Position numbers and translations under genes: made by a program | Shown: one piece after another, positions 54,551 to 63,999 of the stretch | Numbering within the stretch: position 1 is the first letter of the stretch | Layout of the letters: each line of letters starts with the position of its first letter | Origin: Lampropedia aestuarii | Lineage (GTDB): Bacteria; Pseudomonadota; Gammaproteobacteria; Burkholderiales; Burkholderiaceae_C | Direction of reading: 5' to 3' | Length of the DNA: 64,000 nucleotides | Assembly: GCF_004803635.1 (NCBI RefSeq) | Contig: NZ_SSWX01000012.1 | Span: 1 to 64,000 of the forward strand | Notes under the pieces: model-generated | Seen by the model: the letters and a program-made list of their open reading frames with translations, nothing else | The model's database searches: none | What the model was told of the DNA's origin: nothing

Positions 54551-55906
54551 TCACGTTCCATTGCTAGACGGGGCTGCGCCTGGTGTGGGCAAGGCGCGGT
54601 CTAGGGCGCGCAGCAAATCAGTCTGGGTGATGATACCTTGCAAACACTGCTTTTCATCGACTACGGGAATCAGATAGCGCCCACCCTGGCTAAGAATCGG
54701 AATAATTTCCATCAACGCCTGCTGTGGACGGGCGATCACCAGCGAGGGCACCATTACATCACGCACCAAGCGCGGCTGCGCTGGCTGCTGCGGGTTTGCA
54801 GCCGATGCCTCAGCGTGTTCGGCAGGCGCTGACTCTGCTGCGTCTGTCGCAACAGGCACTGGCATGGTTTGTGTGTCGGCCGAGGCATTGGGTTTCTTAA
54901 AGCGAGCCAGTCCCACCAGGCGCCATAGGCGCTGCCCCCAAGCAGGCTCGACTTTGTCTGGCGCAGCGTCGGGCAGTGGTGCTGCGTCTGCTTGAGCAGC
55001 AGCTGCATTTTTTGCTGCGATGGCATTGAGTACATCAAACCACTGGTTCAGGCCCACTGCACCAAGCAGGCGGTTGTCCTCATCGACTACAGGCAGTTCA
55101 CGGTGCTTATTGCTGCCCAGCAAAACACGCAAATCGTCCAGCGGCGCGTTGGCAGGCGCAGACTGCACCTGGGTAGTCATCACATCGGCACAGCGCAAAT
55201 CACCCAAATGGCGCTGGTAAGCCGCGCCGCTGGCGACCTTGAGCAGGGAGGTTAAATCATCTCGGCTAATGGCCAGCACTTCGTTGTAGCGGGCCAAGGC
55301 CTTGTCCACATCAGATGGTGATACCTCGCCCCGGTCCTCTTCTGCGCCGCTTGAAGCACTGGAGATTTGGCGGTAAGGGTAGCGCCGCCCAGTCAGGCGG
55401 TTGTACACAGTCCCCACCAGCACCAGTACCAGCAAATTAAAACCCAGCGGGAACAGCAGTACCTCGGGCGCTTGTACATGCTTGAGCACCATGTACAAAG
55501 CCACCGCAGTGGCGGGTGGATGGACGGCGCGCAGCTGCATCATTGCCAGCACCGACAAGGGCACGGCAATACTCACGGCCAGCACCGTATTGCCTATCAG
55601 GTAGGCGCAGGCCATGCCAATTGCCCCAGCACTGAGGTTGCCGACCAGAATGGCCCAAGGTTGCGCCAAGGGACTGGAGGGCAGCGCAAACAGCAAAAAA
55701 GCAGTGGCGCTGATCGATGCACCTTGCCAAAAAAGCTCCAACTGTTCGTGCGCGACCCATTGGCTGATCAAAGCCGTCAGCCCAATTGACAAGCCTATGC
55801 CCAGCATAATGCGCCCGCACTCTAGCAGCGTAATGCCCGGTGAGGCGGGACTGAGGTCTATCAGCAATTGTTTCCAGGTGCTGGTGCGGGGCTGGCGGTC
55901 TGGCAT
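54551..55906 (-). CDS. HPP family membrane protein with two CBS domains
   Basis: 451 residues. The N-terminal 180 residues are the HPP domain with four helices (LALPSSPLAQPWAILVGNLS, LRAVHPPATAVALYMVL with the name-giving HPP motif). Two CBS domains follow: residues about 240-290 (VMTTQVQSAPANAPLDDLRV) and 385-445 (VMVPSLVIARPQQALMEII), separated by an Ala/Pro-rich linker of about 80 residues. CBS pairs usually bind adenosine nucleotides. HPP relatives have been linked to nitrite transport, but the substrate here is unknown. Confidence 0.88.
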   Translation of the reverse strand: MPDRQPRTSTWKQLLIDLSPASPGITLLECGRIMLGIGLSIGLTALISQWVAHEQLELFWQGASISATAFLLFALPSSPLAQPWAILVGNLSAGAIGMACAYLIGNTVLAVSIAVPLSVLAMMQLRAVHPPATAVALYMVLKHVQAPEVLLFPLGFNLLVLVLVGTVYNRLTGRRYPYRQISSASSGAEEDRGEVSPSDVDKALARYNEVLAISRDDLTSLLKVASGAAYQRHLGDLRCADVMTTQVQSAPANAPLDDLRVLLGSNKHRELPVVDEDNRLLGAVGLNQWFDVLNAIAAKNAAAAQADAAPLPDAAPDKVEPAWGQRLWRLVGLARFKKPNASADTQTMPVPVATDAAESAPAEHAEASAANPQQPAQPRLVRDVMVPSLVIARPQQALMEIIPILSQGGRYLIPVVDEKQCLQGIITQTDLLRALDRALPTPGAAPSSNGT

Positions 55907-55996
55907 GGTGGACTGCGCGCCTGTTCAGCTCAAATGGATTGAGGCAGCGGGCGCTGGGTTGAGTAAGTGGATGGGTGGGTGAATGGGTCTAGGTTA

Positions 55997-58171
55997 TTAT
56001 TTCAGTTGCGCCATATGGCTGGTCAAGCGGCGCAATTTGGCGCCTGCTTGGCTATCAGTCTCGTAGCTTTGCGTGACCTCGTCAATTTCCAGTTTCAGCT
56101 GGCGAATCATGATGTGTTTGAGCACATTGCGAAATTCGTCCTGGTAATCGGCTTGGGGGTGCGAGGCAATCGCCTCAATGTGGGGCAACAAGCGCTTGAT
56201 TGGGCCGGGTAGTGCGGCCAGCAGCACCGTTTTGAGATCTGGCCAGGCCTGCGCGCCGTGCTGCTGGTAATGGTCATCCACCCAGCCAAACAGCACTCCG
56301 TCAGGAGCGGGCAGGCGGCACAGCAGGGTGATGTCTTGCTCGCCCAGCGTCTCCAACAGCGGCATATGGGCCAGCAAAATGCAGGCGGCGTGCTCTTCAC
56401 GGCGCAGCGGGCGTTGGCGCAACGGACCACGTGCGGTGGTCAAGAAACCATCGCCTTGCTTGCCATGGCGTGAGAATTTGCCACCATCCCTGGCCGATTT
56501 CCAGTCTCCGCCTTTGTTCCAGCTCCGCTTTGGCTCTGCCGGGGCTTTGAACATCGATTCAGGCAGCATCTCAAAACCTGCCTCGTGGCTGGTGTGGCCG
56601 CCGTAGGCTTGGCCATGCTCTGGCAGTTCGGGGGCTGCGCCAGCTCCTATCCAAGGCTCCATCAGCACCGAATCGTCCATATTGGCTGGTGGCATATAGG
56701 CGTCTTGCGCCCAATAAGACGGGTCATTGGGCAGTGCCTGCGGCCCGGCGACGGCCTCATAGCCATCGGCATGCTCAGGCATGGGCGCACTGTTGAAAGG
56801 GGGGGGAGAAGCGGTGCTGATAGCGCGACTTTCAACCGCACTGTGTTGCGCGCGGCTGGGGCGTGCCTGGGCGCCAAGTGCTTCCCACAGTGCTTGCATG
56901 TCCTGACGCGCCATTTGTGCCACACGGGCAATCTCATCGAGCATTTGCAACTTCAGCGCGCCCGTTGGCAATTGAGCCCACAATGGCCGCGCCTGGTGGG
57001 CCATGCGTGCCCGGCCTTCAGGCGTGGCCAGATTGCAGTCCTGGCTGGCTACTTGCAGCAGGTACTGGCTCAGCGGCAAGGCCAACTCGACCTGCTCGGC
57101 AAAAGCCTGCTCGCCACGCTCACGGATAAAACTGTCTGGATCATGCTCTTTGGGCAAGAACAGGAACTGGATGCGCCGCGTATCGGTGGCAAACGCCAGA
57201 GCGATTTCCAGCGCTTTGGCAGCTGCTTTGCGGCCGGCGTTGTCGCCATCGAAAGAGAAAATAATGTGTTCGGTATGGCGCAGCAGCAATTGCAGGTGGT
57301 GCTCGGTACAAGCGGTGCCCAGGCTGGCCACTGCGTTGGCAAAGCCCCATTGCGCCAAGGCCACCACGTCCATATAGCCCTCGCAGACCAAGGCATACCC
57401 CTTGCTGCGAATCGCCTGGCGGGCCTCGAACAGGCCATACAACTCGCGGCCTTTATGAAAAATCGGCGTTTCAGGCGAGTTGAGGTATTTGGGCTGGCCA
57501 TTGCCCATGATGCGGCCACCAAAACCAATGCACTCACCGCGCGCATTGCGAATTGGAAACATCAGCCTGTCACGGAAACGGTCGTAACGGCGGCCGGTTT
57601 CTTCTTTATAAATGACCAGCCCGGCATCTTCCAGCGCTGGATCGGCGTAGTCTGCAAACACGGCTGCCAGTGCATGCTCGCTCGCCGGTGCGTAGCCAAG
57701 CTGAAAGCGCGCGGCGATCTCGCCACTGACACCACGGCCCTTCAAATACAAAATCGCCTCTGATGCGCGCTTCAAGTGTTCTTTATAGGCCTTGGCCGCT
57801 TGGGCGTTGAAATCGGCCAGGGTTTTTTTCTCTTCTTTGCGCTGCTGACGCTCGGCCGCCTGGGCTGGCGAGACCTTGTCTTGCGGCACCTGCATGCCTG
57901 CCATTTGGGCCAGATCCTTGACCGCATCGATGAAGCCCACGCCTGTGAACTCCATCAGAAAGCCAATCGCATTACCGTGTTTTCCGCACCCAAAGCAGTG
58001 GAAGAACTGCTTGCTTGGGCTGACTGTGAATGAAGGCGACTTTTCCTCATGAAAAGGGCATAGCCCCATCAAGTTCACCCCGCCTTTTTTGAGGGTGACA
58101 TAACGACCAACCACATCCGCGATGTCTACGCGTTCGGTCAGTTCATCCAGGAAACTTTGAGGAATGGCCAC
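55997..58171 (-). CDS. dnaG: DNA primase
   Basis: 724 residues, long for the family. The zinc finger is CPFHEEKSPSFTVSPSKQFF then HCFGCG, near residue 40. The catalytic core has VCEGYMDVVALAQWG and SFDGDNAGRKAAAKALE (Toprim). A Gln/Pro/Gly-rich linker of about 150 residues (430-600) precedes the DnaB-interacting helical domain. It makes RNA primers at the fork. Neither rpsU nor rpoD, its usual operon partners, is next to it. Confidence 0.97.
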   Translation of the reverse strand: MAIPQSFLDELTERVDIADVVGRYVTLKKGGVNLMGLCPFHEEKSPSFTVSPSKQFFHCFGCGKHGNAIGFLMEFTGVGFIDAVKDLAQMAGMQVPQDKVSPAQAAERQQRKEEKKTLADFNAQAAKAYKEHLKRASEAILYLKGRGVSGEIAARFQLGYAPASEHALAAVFADYADPALEDAGLVIYKEETGRRYDRFRDRLMFPIRNARGECIGFGGRIMGNGQPKYLNSPETPIFHKGRELYGLFEARQAIRSKGYALVCEGYMDVVALAQWGFANAVASLGTACTEHHLQLLLRHTEHIIFSFDGDNAGRKAAAKALEIALAFATDTRRIQFLFLPKEHDPDSFIRERGEQAFAEQVELALPLSQYLLQVASQDCNLATPEGRARMAHQARPLWAQLPTGALKLQMLDEIARVAQMARQDMQALWEALGAQARPSRAQHSAVESRAISTASPPPFNSAPMPEHADGYEAVAGPQALPNDPSYWAQDAYMPPANMDDSVLMEPWIGAGAAPELPEHGQAYGGHTSHEAGFEMLPESMFKAPAEPKRSWNKGGDWKSARDGGKFSRHGKQGDGFLTTARGPLRQRPLRREEHAACILLAHMPLLETLGEQDITLLCRLPAPDGVLFGWVDDHYQQHGAQAWPDLKTVLLAALPGPIKRLLPHIEAIASHPQADYQDEFRNVLKHIMIRQLKLEIDEVTQSYETDSQAGAKLRRLTSHMAQLK

Positions 58172-58422
58172 AGTTCAGGCTTGCTACTAGTGTGTGAGGG
58201 AATGCAGGTGACTGGTCAGACAACGCAGCAAGCAGTGCCGGTGTTGACGTCAGGCGTTGGCATGGACAGCAGCGCACAGGGGAGCGCAGCGCCTGATGCC
58301 ATTATCCAACTTTCAACGACTTGCTGCGCTATTGGGCATGCAGAGCACGCACCGGCCAATGTGCGAGGCTGCACAGCAGCCAGCGCAAGCCATGCGCAGC
58401 CGCTATTGGTGGGCTTGGTGTA
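58172..58422. other. dnaG upstream region, no gene
   Basis: The DNA ahead of dnaG contains no rpsU-like frame and no other recognisable gene on either strand. Confidence 0.4.
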
Positions 58423-58548
58423 AGAGCCTTATTCGATCTTTTAGCAGATCGCGTTGAAGCCCAAAAGGGTGCAATGCGCGGCAACAGGCGCTTTGCACGG
58501 CCTCTTTTTATGCCTTGTGCGACTGCGAAAAGATCGTAAACAGGCTCT
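58423..58548. repeat. MITE-like element, 126-bp copy near dnaG
   Basis: The ends are AGAGCCTTATTCGATCTTTT and AAAAGATCGTAAACAGGCTCT, flanked on both sides by TAA, a possible 3-bp target duplication. The interior (AAGCCCAAAAGGGTGCAATG, CAACAGGCGCTTTGCACGGC) matches the 13624 copy. About 120 bases further on, another isolated AAGAGCC overlaps the dsbC stop codon. Confidence 0.8.
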
Positions 58549-58673
58549 AAGAGTACAAAGTTCTTCAGAGCGCGGTTATCGCGCCAGAGCTTGTGCCATC
58601 TGCATGCTGAGTTTTGATCAAGGGTGCAGAGCAAAAAGCATGGCCATGCGCAGCTTCAACGCAGCAGGGCGAA
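58549..58673. other. Gap between the element and dsbC
   Basis: Contains no gene. TTAAGAGCC at its right edge is both the dsbC stop codon (minus strand) and a repeat-like end. Confidence 0.35.
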
Positions 58674-59474
58674 TTAAGAGCCTTTGGAGCTTGCTGCAAT
58701 CGCTTGCAGTTTCTGCTCAACTTGCGGTGCCTCAATCGCGCCAGGAACGCGGGTATTGTCTTCAAACACAATCGTTGGTGTGCCAGTGATTTTGTAATTG
58801 CGGCCGAACGCCACATTGCGCTGTATGGCATCTACGTTATCACAAGCGTCCAGTTTGGCCGGTGTTTTGCCATCGAGCATCCAGGCATCCCAAGTCTCTT
58901 GAGGCTTGGCTGAGCACCAGATGTTGCGCGATTTTTCAACCGAGTCCTGGCCCAGGATGGGGTAGAGAAACACGTGGATGGTAACGTTGTCGACCGCCAG
59001 CATGTTCTTTTCAAAGCGCTTGCAGTAACCGCAGTTCGGGTCTTCAAAAATAGCCATTTTGCGGCTGCCATCGCCGCGCACAATGGTGAAGGCGTCATCG
59101 ATTGGTAACTCGCTGAAGTTGATCGCGGTCAACTCATTGATGCGCTTCTCAGTCAGGTTCTGCGCGTTCTTGGTGTCAAACAACTCGCCGCTGATCAAAA
59201 AATCGCCAGTGGCGGTGGTGTAGAACACATTCGTGCCATGGCGCACTTCAAACAAACCGTCCATGGGCGTGGCTCTGATTTCTTCAATGCCAGCCAATTG
59301 CGGCACGCGCTGCTCCAGCGTGCTGCGAATGGTTTTGGCTTGCGCATCAGACACTGGTTTGGCGTCCTGGGCAACAACCACCGCAGTGGCAGCGGCCATG
59401 CCGGCTACCAAGGCCAGCTTGGCCGTACATTGGGTCAGGGTTGTCAGAGAGAAAGGTGCGTCAAAGCGGATCAT
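58674..59474 (-). CDS. dsbC: Thiol:disulfide interchange protein DsbC
   Basis: 266 residues. A signal peptide of about 35 residues ends near AVVVAQDA. An N-terminal dimerisation domain (LAGIEEIRATPMDGLFEV) is followed by a thioredoxin fold with the active site CGYC in FEDPNCGYCKRFEKN near residue 147 and the cis-Pro loop GTPTIVF. A second Cys pair (WCSAKP, DACDN) matches the structural disulfide. It isomerises wrong disulfides in the periplasm. It stands next to a UbiH-type gene, as in related genera. Confidence 0.94.
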   Translation of the reverse strand: MIRFDAPFSLTTLTQCTAKLALVAGMAAATAVVVAQDAKPVSDAQAKTIRSTLEQRVPQLAGIEEIRATPMDGLFEVRHGTNVFYTTATGDFLISGELFDTKNAQNLTEKRINELTAINFSELPIDDAFTIVRGDGSRKMAIFEDPNCGYCKRFEKNMLAVDNVTIHVFLYPILGQDSVEKSRNIWCSAKPQETWDAWMLDGKTPAKLDACDNVDAIQRNVAFGRNYKITGTPTIVFEDNTRVPGAIEAPQVEQKLQAIAASSKGS

Positions 59475-59632
59475 AAAAACCTGAATAAATAGTGAACGAG
59501 AAACGTGGCCGTGCCAGAAGCGCTGCCTTAAGCATCATTGCCCATTGCAGCGCTTGCCTTGCGCCAACGTCAAAATGTGGCAAGCAGCCTGCGAAGCTGC
59601 CTGAAGTTAAAACAGTTTGACATTCCTGTATC

Positions 59633-60916
59633 TTAAAGGTTCATTGCCTGGCGAACCAACCAATCCTTGAGAGGGCCACTTGACGAAACACCGCGCATGC
59701 CCCAATTGCGCAAGGACTGCAGCAGCGGCAAGTCCTGCCAGAACAGCCACTGCAGGCTGTCGGTGGCAAACGCAAACGGCAGCATCGCAGCCTTGCGCTC
59801 GCGTTCGTATTGGCGCAGCACGCGCAAATCGTGAACTGGCCGCCAGTTGGGTTGCTCCAGCAACAAGTGACTCAGCGTTGCCACATCGCCCAAGCCCAAG
59901 TTCAGACCAGAGCCGGACAATGGGTGAATGGTATGTGCGGCATCGCCTAGCAAAACCCAGCTGCCAGGCCCTTGCGCTGCATGGGCAGCATCATGCGTGG
60001 CGCGGTTTTTGGCGGGGGCTGGAGATGCCGAAGCTTTTGCAACTGTCTCAGCCTGAGCCATCGTGCCGCACCAATGCGTGGCCTGGCTTAGTCGCAGTGG
60101 CCAGCGGGCCCGGCTGCCAATGAGCGACAGAGACACAACGCCCGGCTGTGCATATTGGTTTGCTGAGTCGTTGCTAGAACCATTGACGATGGCTTCTAAC
60201 TCATGCGCAAAGGCGCTATCGCTGAGCGCACTCAAACGGCCCGCTTGCTCACAACTGGTAGACCACACGACCGCGTACTCGTCACCGGCTGCACCGCCCA
60301 GTGGCAGCAAGGCCACAATGTGCGGCCCGCTAAACCATTGCCAGGCGCAGCCTCCATGGGGCTGGCTGGCTTTGACGCGCGTGGCAATGGCCTGCTGCGG
60401 GTAATCGTGGCCATGCGATGCAATGCCCAAGGCATCGCGGCTGGCACTGAATTTGCCCTCGCAAATGGCCGTCAAACGTGCAGGCACAGGCGCTGTGACA
60501 ATCTCCACTGTGCTTTGAAACCGCAGTGCAGTTTGTAAAACATCTTCCAGTGCGGGCACATCAACAATCCAGGCCAAGGCCTGGACATCAGTGGTTGCGA
60601 GCGCATCCAAGCCTGCGCCAGGTTGACTGGCTTGAGCGGCATCAAAATCAACGCGGCCAGTGGTATCGCCATGCACCTCCATGCGCTGCACCGCCGTAAT
60701 GGCTGAATCATCTGGCCAACAGCGCAGGCTCTCCAGCAATTGACGGGAGGCGTGGTTCAACGCATACGCGCGAATATCGCGCGGCGACTGCTCGCTGCCA
60801 CCCGCGCCCGAATCCACGAGCGCGACCCGCAGCTTGGCTTGCCCAAGCTTTAAAGCCAAAGCACGGCCGACAATTCCTGCGCCACGAATGCAAACATCAA
60901 AATTGGTTTTCGACAT
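59633..60916 (-). CDS. UbiH/UbiF/VisC-family FAD monooxygenase
   Basis: 427 residues. The Rossmann motif IRGAGIVGRALALKLGQAKL is at residue 9, and the second FAD motif VLLGDAAHTIHPLSGSGLNL near residue 325. The family hydroxylates the ubiquinone ring (UbiH, UbiF or UbiI positions). Which position cannot be told from the motifs. ATG 60916 gives the standard N-terminus; an ATG 102 bases upstream would add unrelated residues. dsbC follows 158 bases later. Confidence 0.9.
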   Translation of the reverse strand: MSKTNFDVCIRGAGIVGRALALKLGQAKLRVALVDSGAGGSEQSPRDIRAYALNHASRQLLESLRCWPDDSAITAVQRMEVHGDTTGRVDFDAAQASQPGAGLDALATTDVQALAWIVDVPALEDVLQTALRFQSTVEIVTAPVPARLTAICEGKFSASRDALGIASHGHDYPQQAIATRVKASQPHGGCAWQWFSGPHIVALLPLGGAAGDEYAVVWSTSCEQAGRLSALSDSAFAHELEAIVNGSSNDSANQYAQPGVVSLSLIGSRARWPLRLSQATHWCGTMAQAETVAKASASPAPAKNRATHDAAHAAQGPGSWVLLGDAAHTIHPLSGSGLNLGLGDVATLSHLLLEQPNWRPVHDLRVLRQYERERKAAMLPFAFATDSLQWLFWQDLPLLQSLRNWGMRGVSSSGPLKDWLVRQAMNL

Positions 60917-61432
60917 GGGATGGATTGTAGAGTAGGGCCGGACCTGTTGATGGGGCAAAAACAGCGATATGGCATTCTTTGGAACTCTTTGGGACAGTAA
61001 CGCAAGGAAAATTACCAAGACCTGAACGTGCCTTGGCTGCAGTTAGCTCCATTTGTAAAAGCGGTGTGCGAGAACAGGCGCTAAGCGTCAGCAGCATCGG
61101 CCACGGTGAGGCTATGTCCAAGGAGTTGCTTGAGACCGTACAAGCTGAATCCTTCTGGGTTGCATTTTGCGTTCATCTGGCTTCCCAGAATAACTGAAAT
61201 AGGAGGCTGAAAACCATTTGTAAAACCTTGGCCGATTTCACAATGTTGTTGCAATGTTGTTGGTTATCTAGCATACCTGCATGCAGTCAATGCAGATGTT
61301 ACATTGGCATGACACCCACTTGGACGCGATTCAATCCATAATGGAAAAATGATTTTATGTCTATGCTTTCCATACAAGCTAGAAACCAGGCGCCGCCTGG
61401 CTTGCACTACGTAAGATCAATCGAAAGCCTAC
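60917..61432. other. Gap between ubiH-type and BLUF genes
   Basis: No recognisable gene over 516 bases. CCATTTGTAAAA occurs twice (near 61049 and 61215). It should hold the BLUF gene promoter; the ribosome site before the GTG start is weak. Confidence 0.35.
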
Positions 61433-61831
61433 GTGACCCAAACTCTGCACCGCTTTTTCTACCACAGCCAACTCGCCGATAGTTACGGTGCTGTATGTGT
61501 CAGTGACATCATCAAGACAGCGCGCCTATTCAACGCGACACATGGCATAACAGGGGTGCTTGTTTTCGATGGCACACGCTTTTGCCAGTATTTTGAAGGG
61601 CCAGAAACTGCGGTGCGCCACCTCATCGCCAGCATCCAAAAAGACCCACGCCACACCGCATTCACGCCCTTGCTGGATGCCCCACTGACAGGGCCGCGCG
61701 TATACGAAGGTTGGGTCATGGCCTACTGCTTGTTGGAGGGCATGCCCTTCATTGAGGCCCTGCTGCAGAAAACTCCGCAAGAAGCACTGGAGTTTCTGCA
61801 TGCGTCACGCAATATGCTCGATATGGCCTGA
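61433..61831 (+). CDS. BLUF-domain blue-light sensor protein
   Basis: 132 residues, essentially one BLUF domain. Tyr10, Asn34 and Gln52 correspond exactly in spacing to the photoactive Tyr21, Asn45 and Gln63 of AppA (FFYHSQL, LFNATHGITGVLVFDG, FCQYFEGP), and GWVMAY near residue 93 supplies the Trp and Met of the last strand. The FAD-based switch therefore looks intact. No output domain is present, so it should signal by protein contact. The GTG start is the only one near the domain. The CRISPR array begins 40 bases downstream. Confidence 0.9.
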   Translation: MTQTLHRFFYHSQLADSYGAVCVSDIIKTARLFNATHGITGVLVFDGTRFCQYFEGPETAVRHLIASIQKDPRHTAFTPLLDAPLTGPRVYEGWVMAYCLLEGMPFIEALLQKTPQEALEFLHASRNMLDMA

Positions 61832-61871
61832 TGAGGCTATCCAGCAAGCTGGCCAGTGCGTTGTTTTGGTG

Positions 61872-63999
61872 ATTTTGAGCTGCCTATGCGGCAGGTCACC
61901 CGTGGCTAGACGTACCAATACAAGCGGAGACTTTCTTAGCTGCCTATGCGGCAGGTCACATGCCATCCAAGATAAACCCAGAAGTGGTGATTTTCTGAGC
62001 TGCCTATGCGGCAGGTCACGATCCAGATGACCCAAATGCCGCCGAGGTGCTTTTCTGAGCTGCCTATGCGGCAGGTCACGTCGCTTCCACTCGCCCGCGC
62101 TGCTGCTTGTCTTTCTGAGCTGCCTATGCGGCAGGTCACGCGCTTTATACAGAAGAAGGCGGCATTTTGTTTTTCTGAGCTGCCTATGCGGCAGGTCACC
62201 TTGCGCTCATTGGCATCCACCAGCACCTGACTTTCTGAGCTGCCTATGCGGCAGGTCACTCGGCCACGCCCTTGGTCATCGCCTGGTAAATTTTCTGAGC
62301 TGCCTATGCGGCAGGTCACTTTCCCAGCTTGTGGGCGCGCGCCAATCTTCTTTTCTGAGCTGCCTATGCGGCAGGTCACGCCCGAGCCAGTGCGCCCCAG
62401 GGAGTGCCGGATTTCTGAGCTGCCTATGCGGCAGGTCACATTCGCCACACCGCGCAGCCATTGCGCAGGAGTTTCTGAGCTGCCTATGCGGCAGGTCACC
62501 CATGTACCAGACCTCCCTCTCAATTCAAAAATTTCTGAGCTGCCTATGCGGCAGGTCACATCGGCGACCTGATGCTATGTGTATTGGTAACTTTCTGAGC
62601 TGCCTATGCGGCAGGTCACAAGTTTCACAGTTACGCTTTGATGTTGGGTAATTTCTGAGCTGCCTATGCGGCAGGTCACCTGCCCGACTGCGCAATGAGT
62701 TCAGACATTGCTTTCTGAGCTGCCTATGCGGCAGGTCACTCATTTCCGCGCCAATGTTCTTGAATTTCTCATTTCTGAGCTGCCTATGCGGCAGGTCACA
62801 CTGACCACCTTTTGAGCCACTGAACTGCCAATTTCTGAGCTGCCTATGCGGCAGGTCACGAATTAACCCCACAAAATCCACCCTGCCCCAATTTCTGAGC
62901 TGCCTATGCGGCAGGTCACGCATAAAAGCGATTGCACTTGCGTCTGTCTCATTTCTGAGCTGCCTATGCGGCAGGTCACACATTGCAAATCACCTACGCC
63001 CCAGCGGCTGATTTCTGAGCTGCCTATGCGGCAGGTCACTTGGTAGTCCACAGTGCCCGATGCATCCCCCATTTCTGAGCTGCCTATGCGGCAGGTCACT
63101 GTTGGCTATGCGCTCATGACTCGCGAGGGATTTTCTGAGCTGCCTATGCGGCAGGTCACAATGGCTTTAACGGTGGCTCTGGTTTTGTGGATTTCTGAGC
63201 TGCCTATGCGGCAGGTCACCATAGGATTCAGACCAGGCATAAGTCACATCATTTCTGAGCTGCCTATGCGGCAGGTCACGAATAAAGCTTTTGATCAACT
63301 TACGAGTCTCTTTTCTGAGCTGCCTATGCGGCAGGTCACTTTAAACCTGAAGCCATCACGGGGGCCATGCCTTTCTGAGCTGCCTATGCGGCAGGTCACG
63401 CAAGAGGCCATTGGCGCTGGCGGGGTGACGGTTTCTGAGCTGCCTATGCGGCAGGTCACGTCGAGGCTGAAGCATTCCGCGCACTGAAGTGTTTCTGAGC
63501 TGCCTATGCGGCAGGTCACCGGGAAGCTGCGGAGCGGGAAATATTCCACCATTTCTGAGCTGCCTATGCGGCAGGTCACCTCTACGATGCGCGTACACCC
63601 TTCTGGCCAGCTTTCTGAGCTGCCTATGCGGCAGGTCACGCTACCCGGTAGCGGTGTCGTTGATGTGCTGCTTTCTGAGCTGCCTATGCGGCAGGTCACC
63701 TCTACGATGCGCGTACACCCTTCTGGCCAGCTTTCTGAGCTGCCTATGCGGCAGGTCACGCCAGGACTCTCGGCAGTACGTGGGGAATTGTTTCTGAGCT
63801 GCCTATGCGGCAGGTCACAGAGTATTGGTGTTCAGCCATATAGCCTCCTATTTCTGAGCTGCCTATGCGGCAGGTCACACAATGGCTTTGCCTGCATCCC
63901 ATATCCAGCAATTTCTGAGCTGCCTATGCGGCAGGTCACGCCTGCGATGCTCAGCGAGCTCTTTGATGTGATTTCTGAGCTGCCTATGCGGCAGGTCAC
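61872..63999 (-). CRISPR. Type I-F CRISPR array, 36 repeats visible, truncated by window edge
   Basis: 36 repeats of 28 bp at a 60-bp pitch with 35 complete spacers. In crRNA sense (minus strand) the repeat starts GTGACCTGCCGCATAGGCAG and ends CTCAGAAA, with the CTGCC/GGCAG hairpin and 3' half of I-F repeats. Spacers are 32 bp except 31 bp at 63760-63790 and 33 bp at 63879-63911. The two leftmost repeats are degenerate (ATTTTGAGC and TTTCTTAGC versus TTTCTGAGC), marking the trailer end. Leader and cas genes are therefore expected right of position 64000. The spacers at 63580-63611 and 63700-63731 are identical. Confidence 0.97.

Noticed and set aside
56585-57763. 392-codon open frame antisense to dnaG
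   Set aside because: Shadow over the dnaG coding sequence; composition is not protein-like.
61936-63797. Several long open frames through the array encoding repeated peptides such as CRIGSSE and SELPMRQVT
   Set aside because: They are translations of the 28-bp CRISPR repeat; the pitch of 60 bases keeps frames open. Not proteins.
61872-63999. Self-targeting spacers against genes in this window
   Set aside because: A by-eye scan found none, but a proper search of both strands was not possible, so no claim is made.
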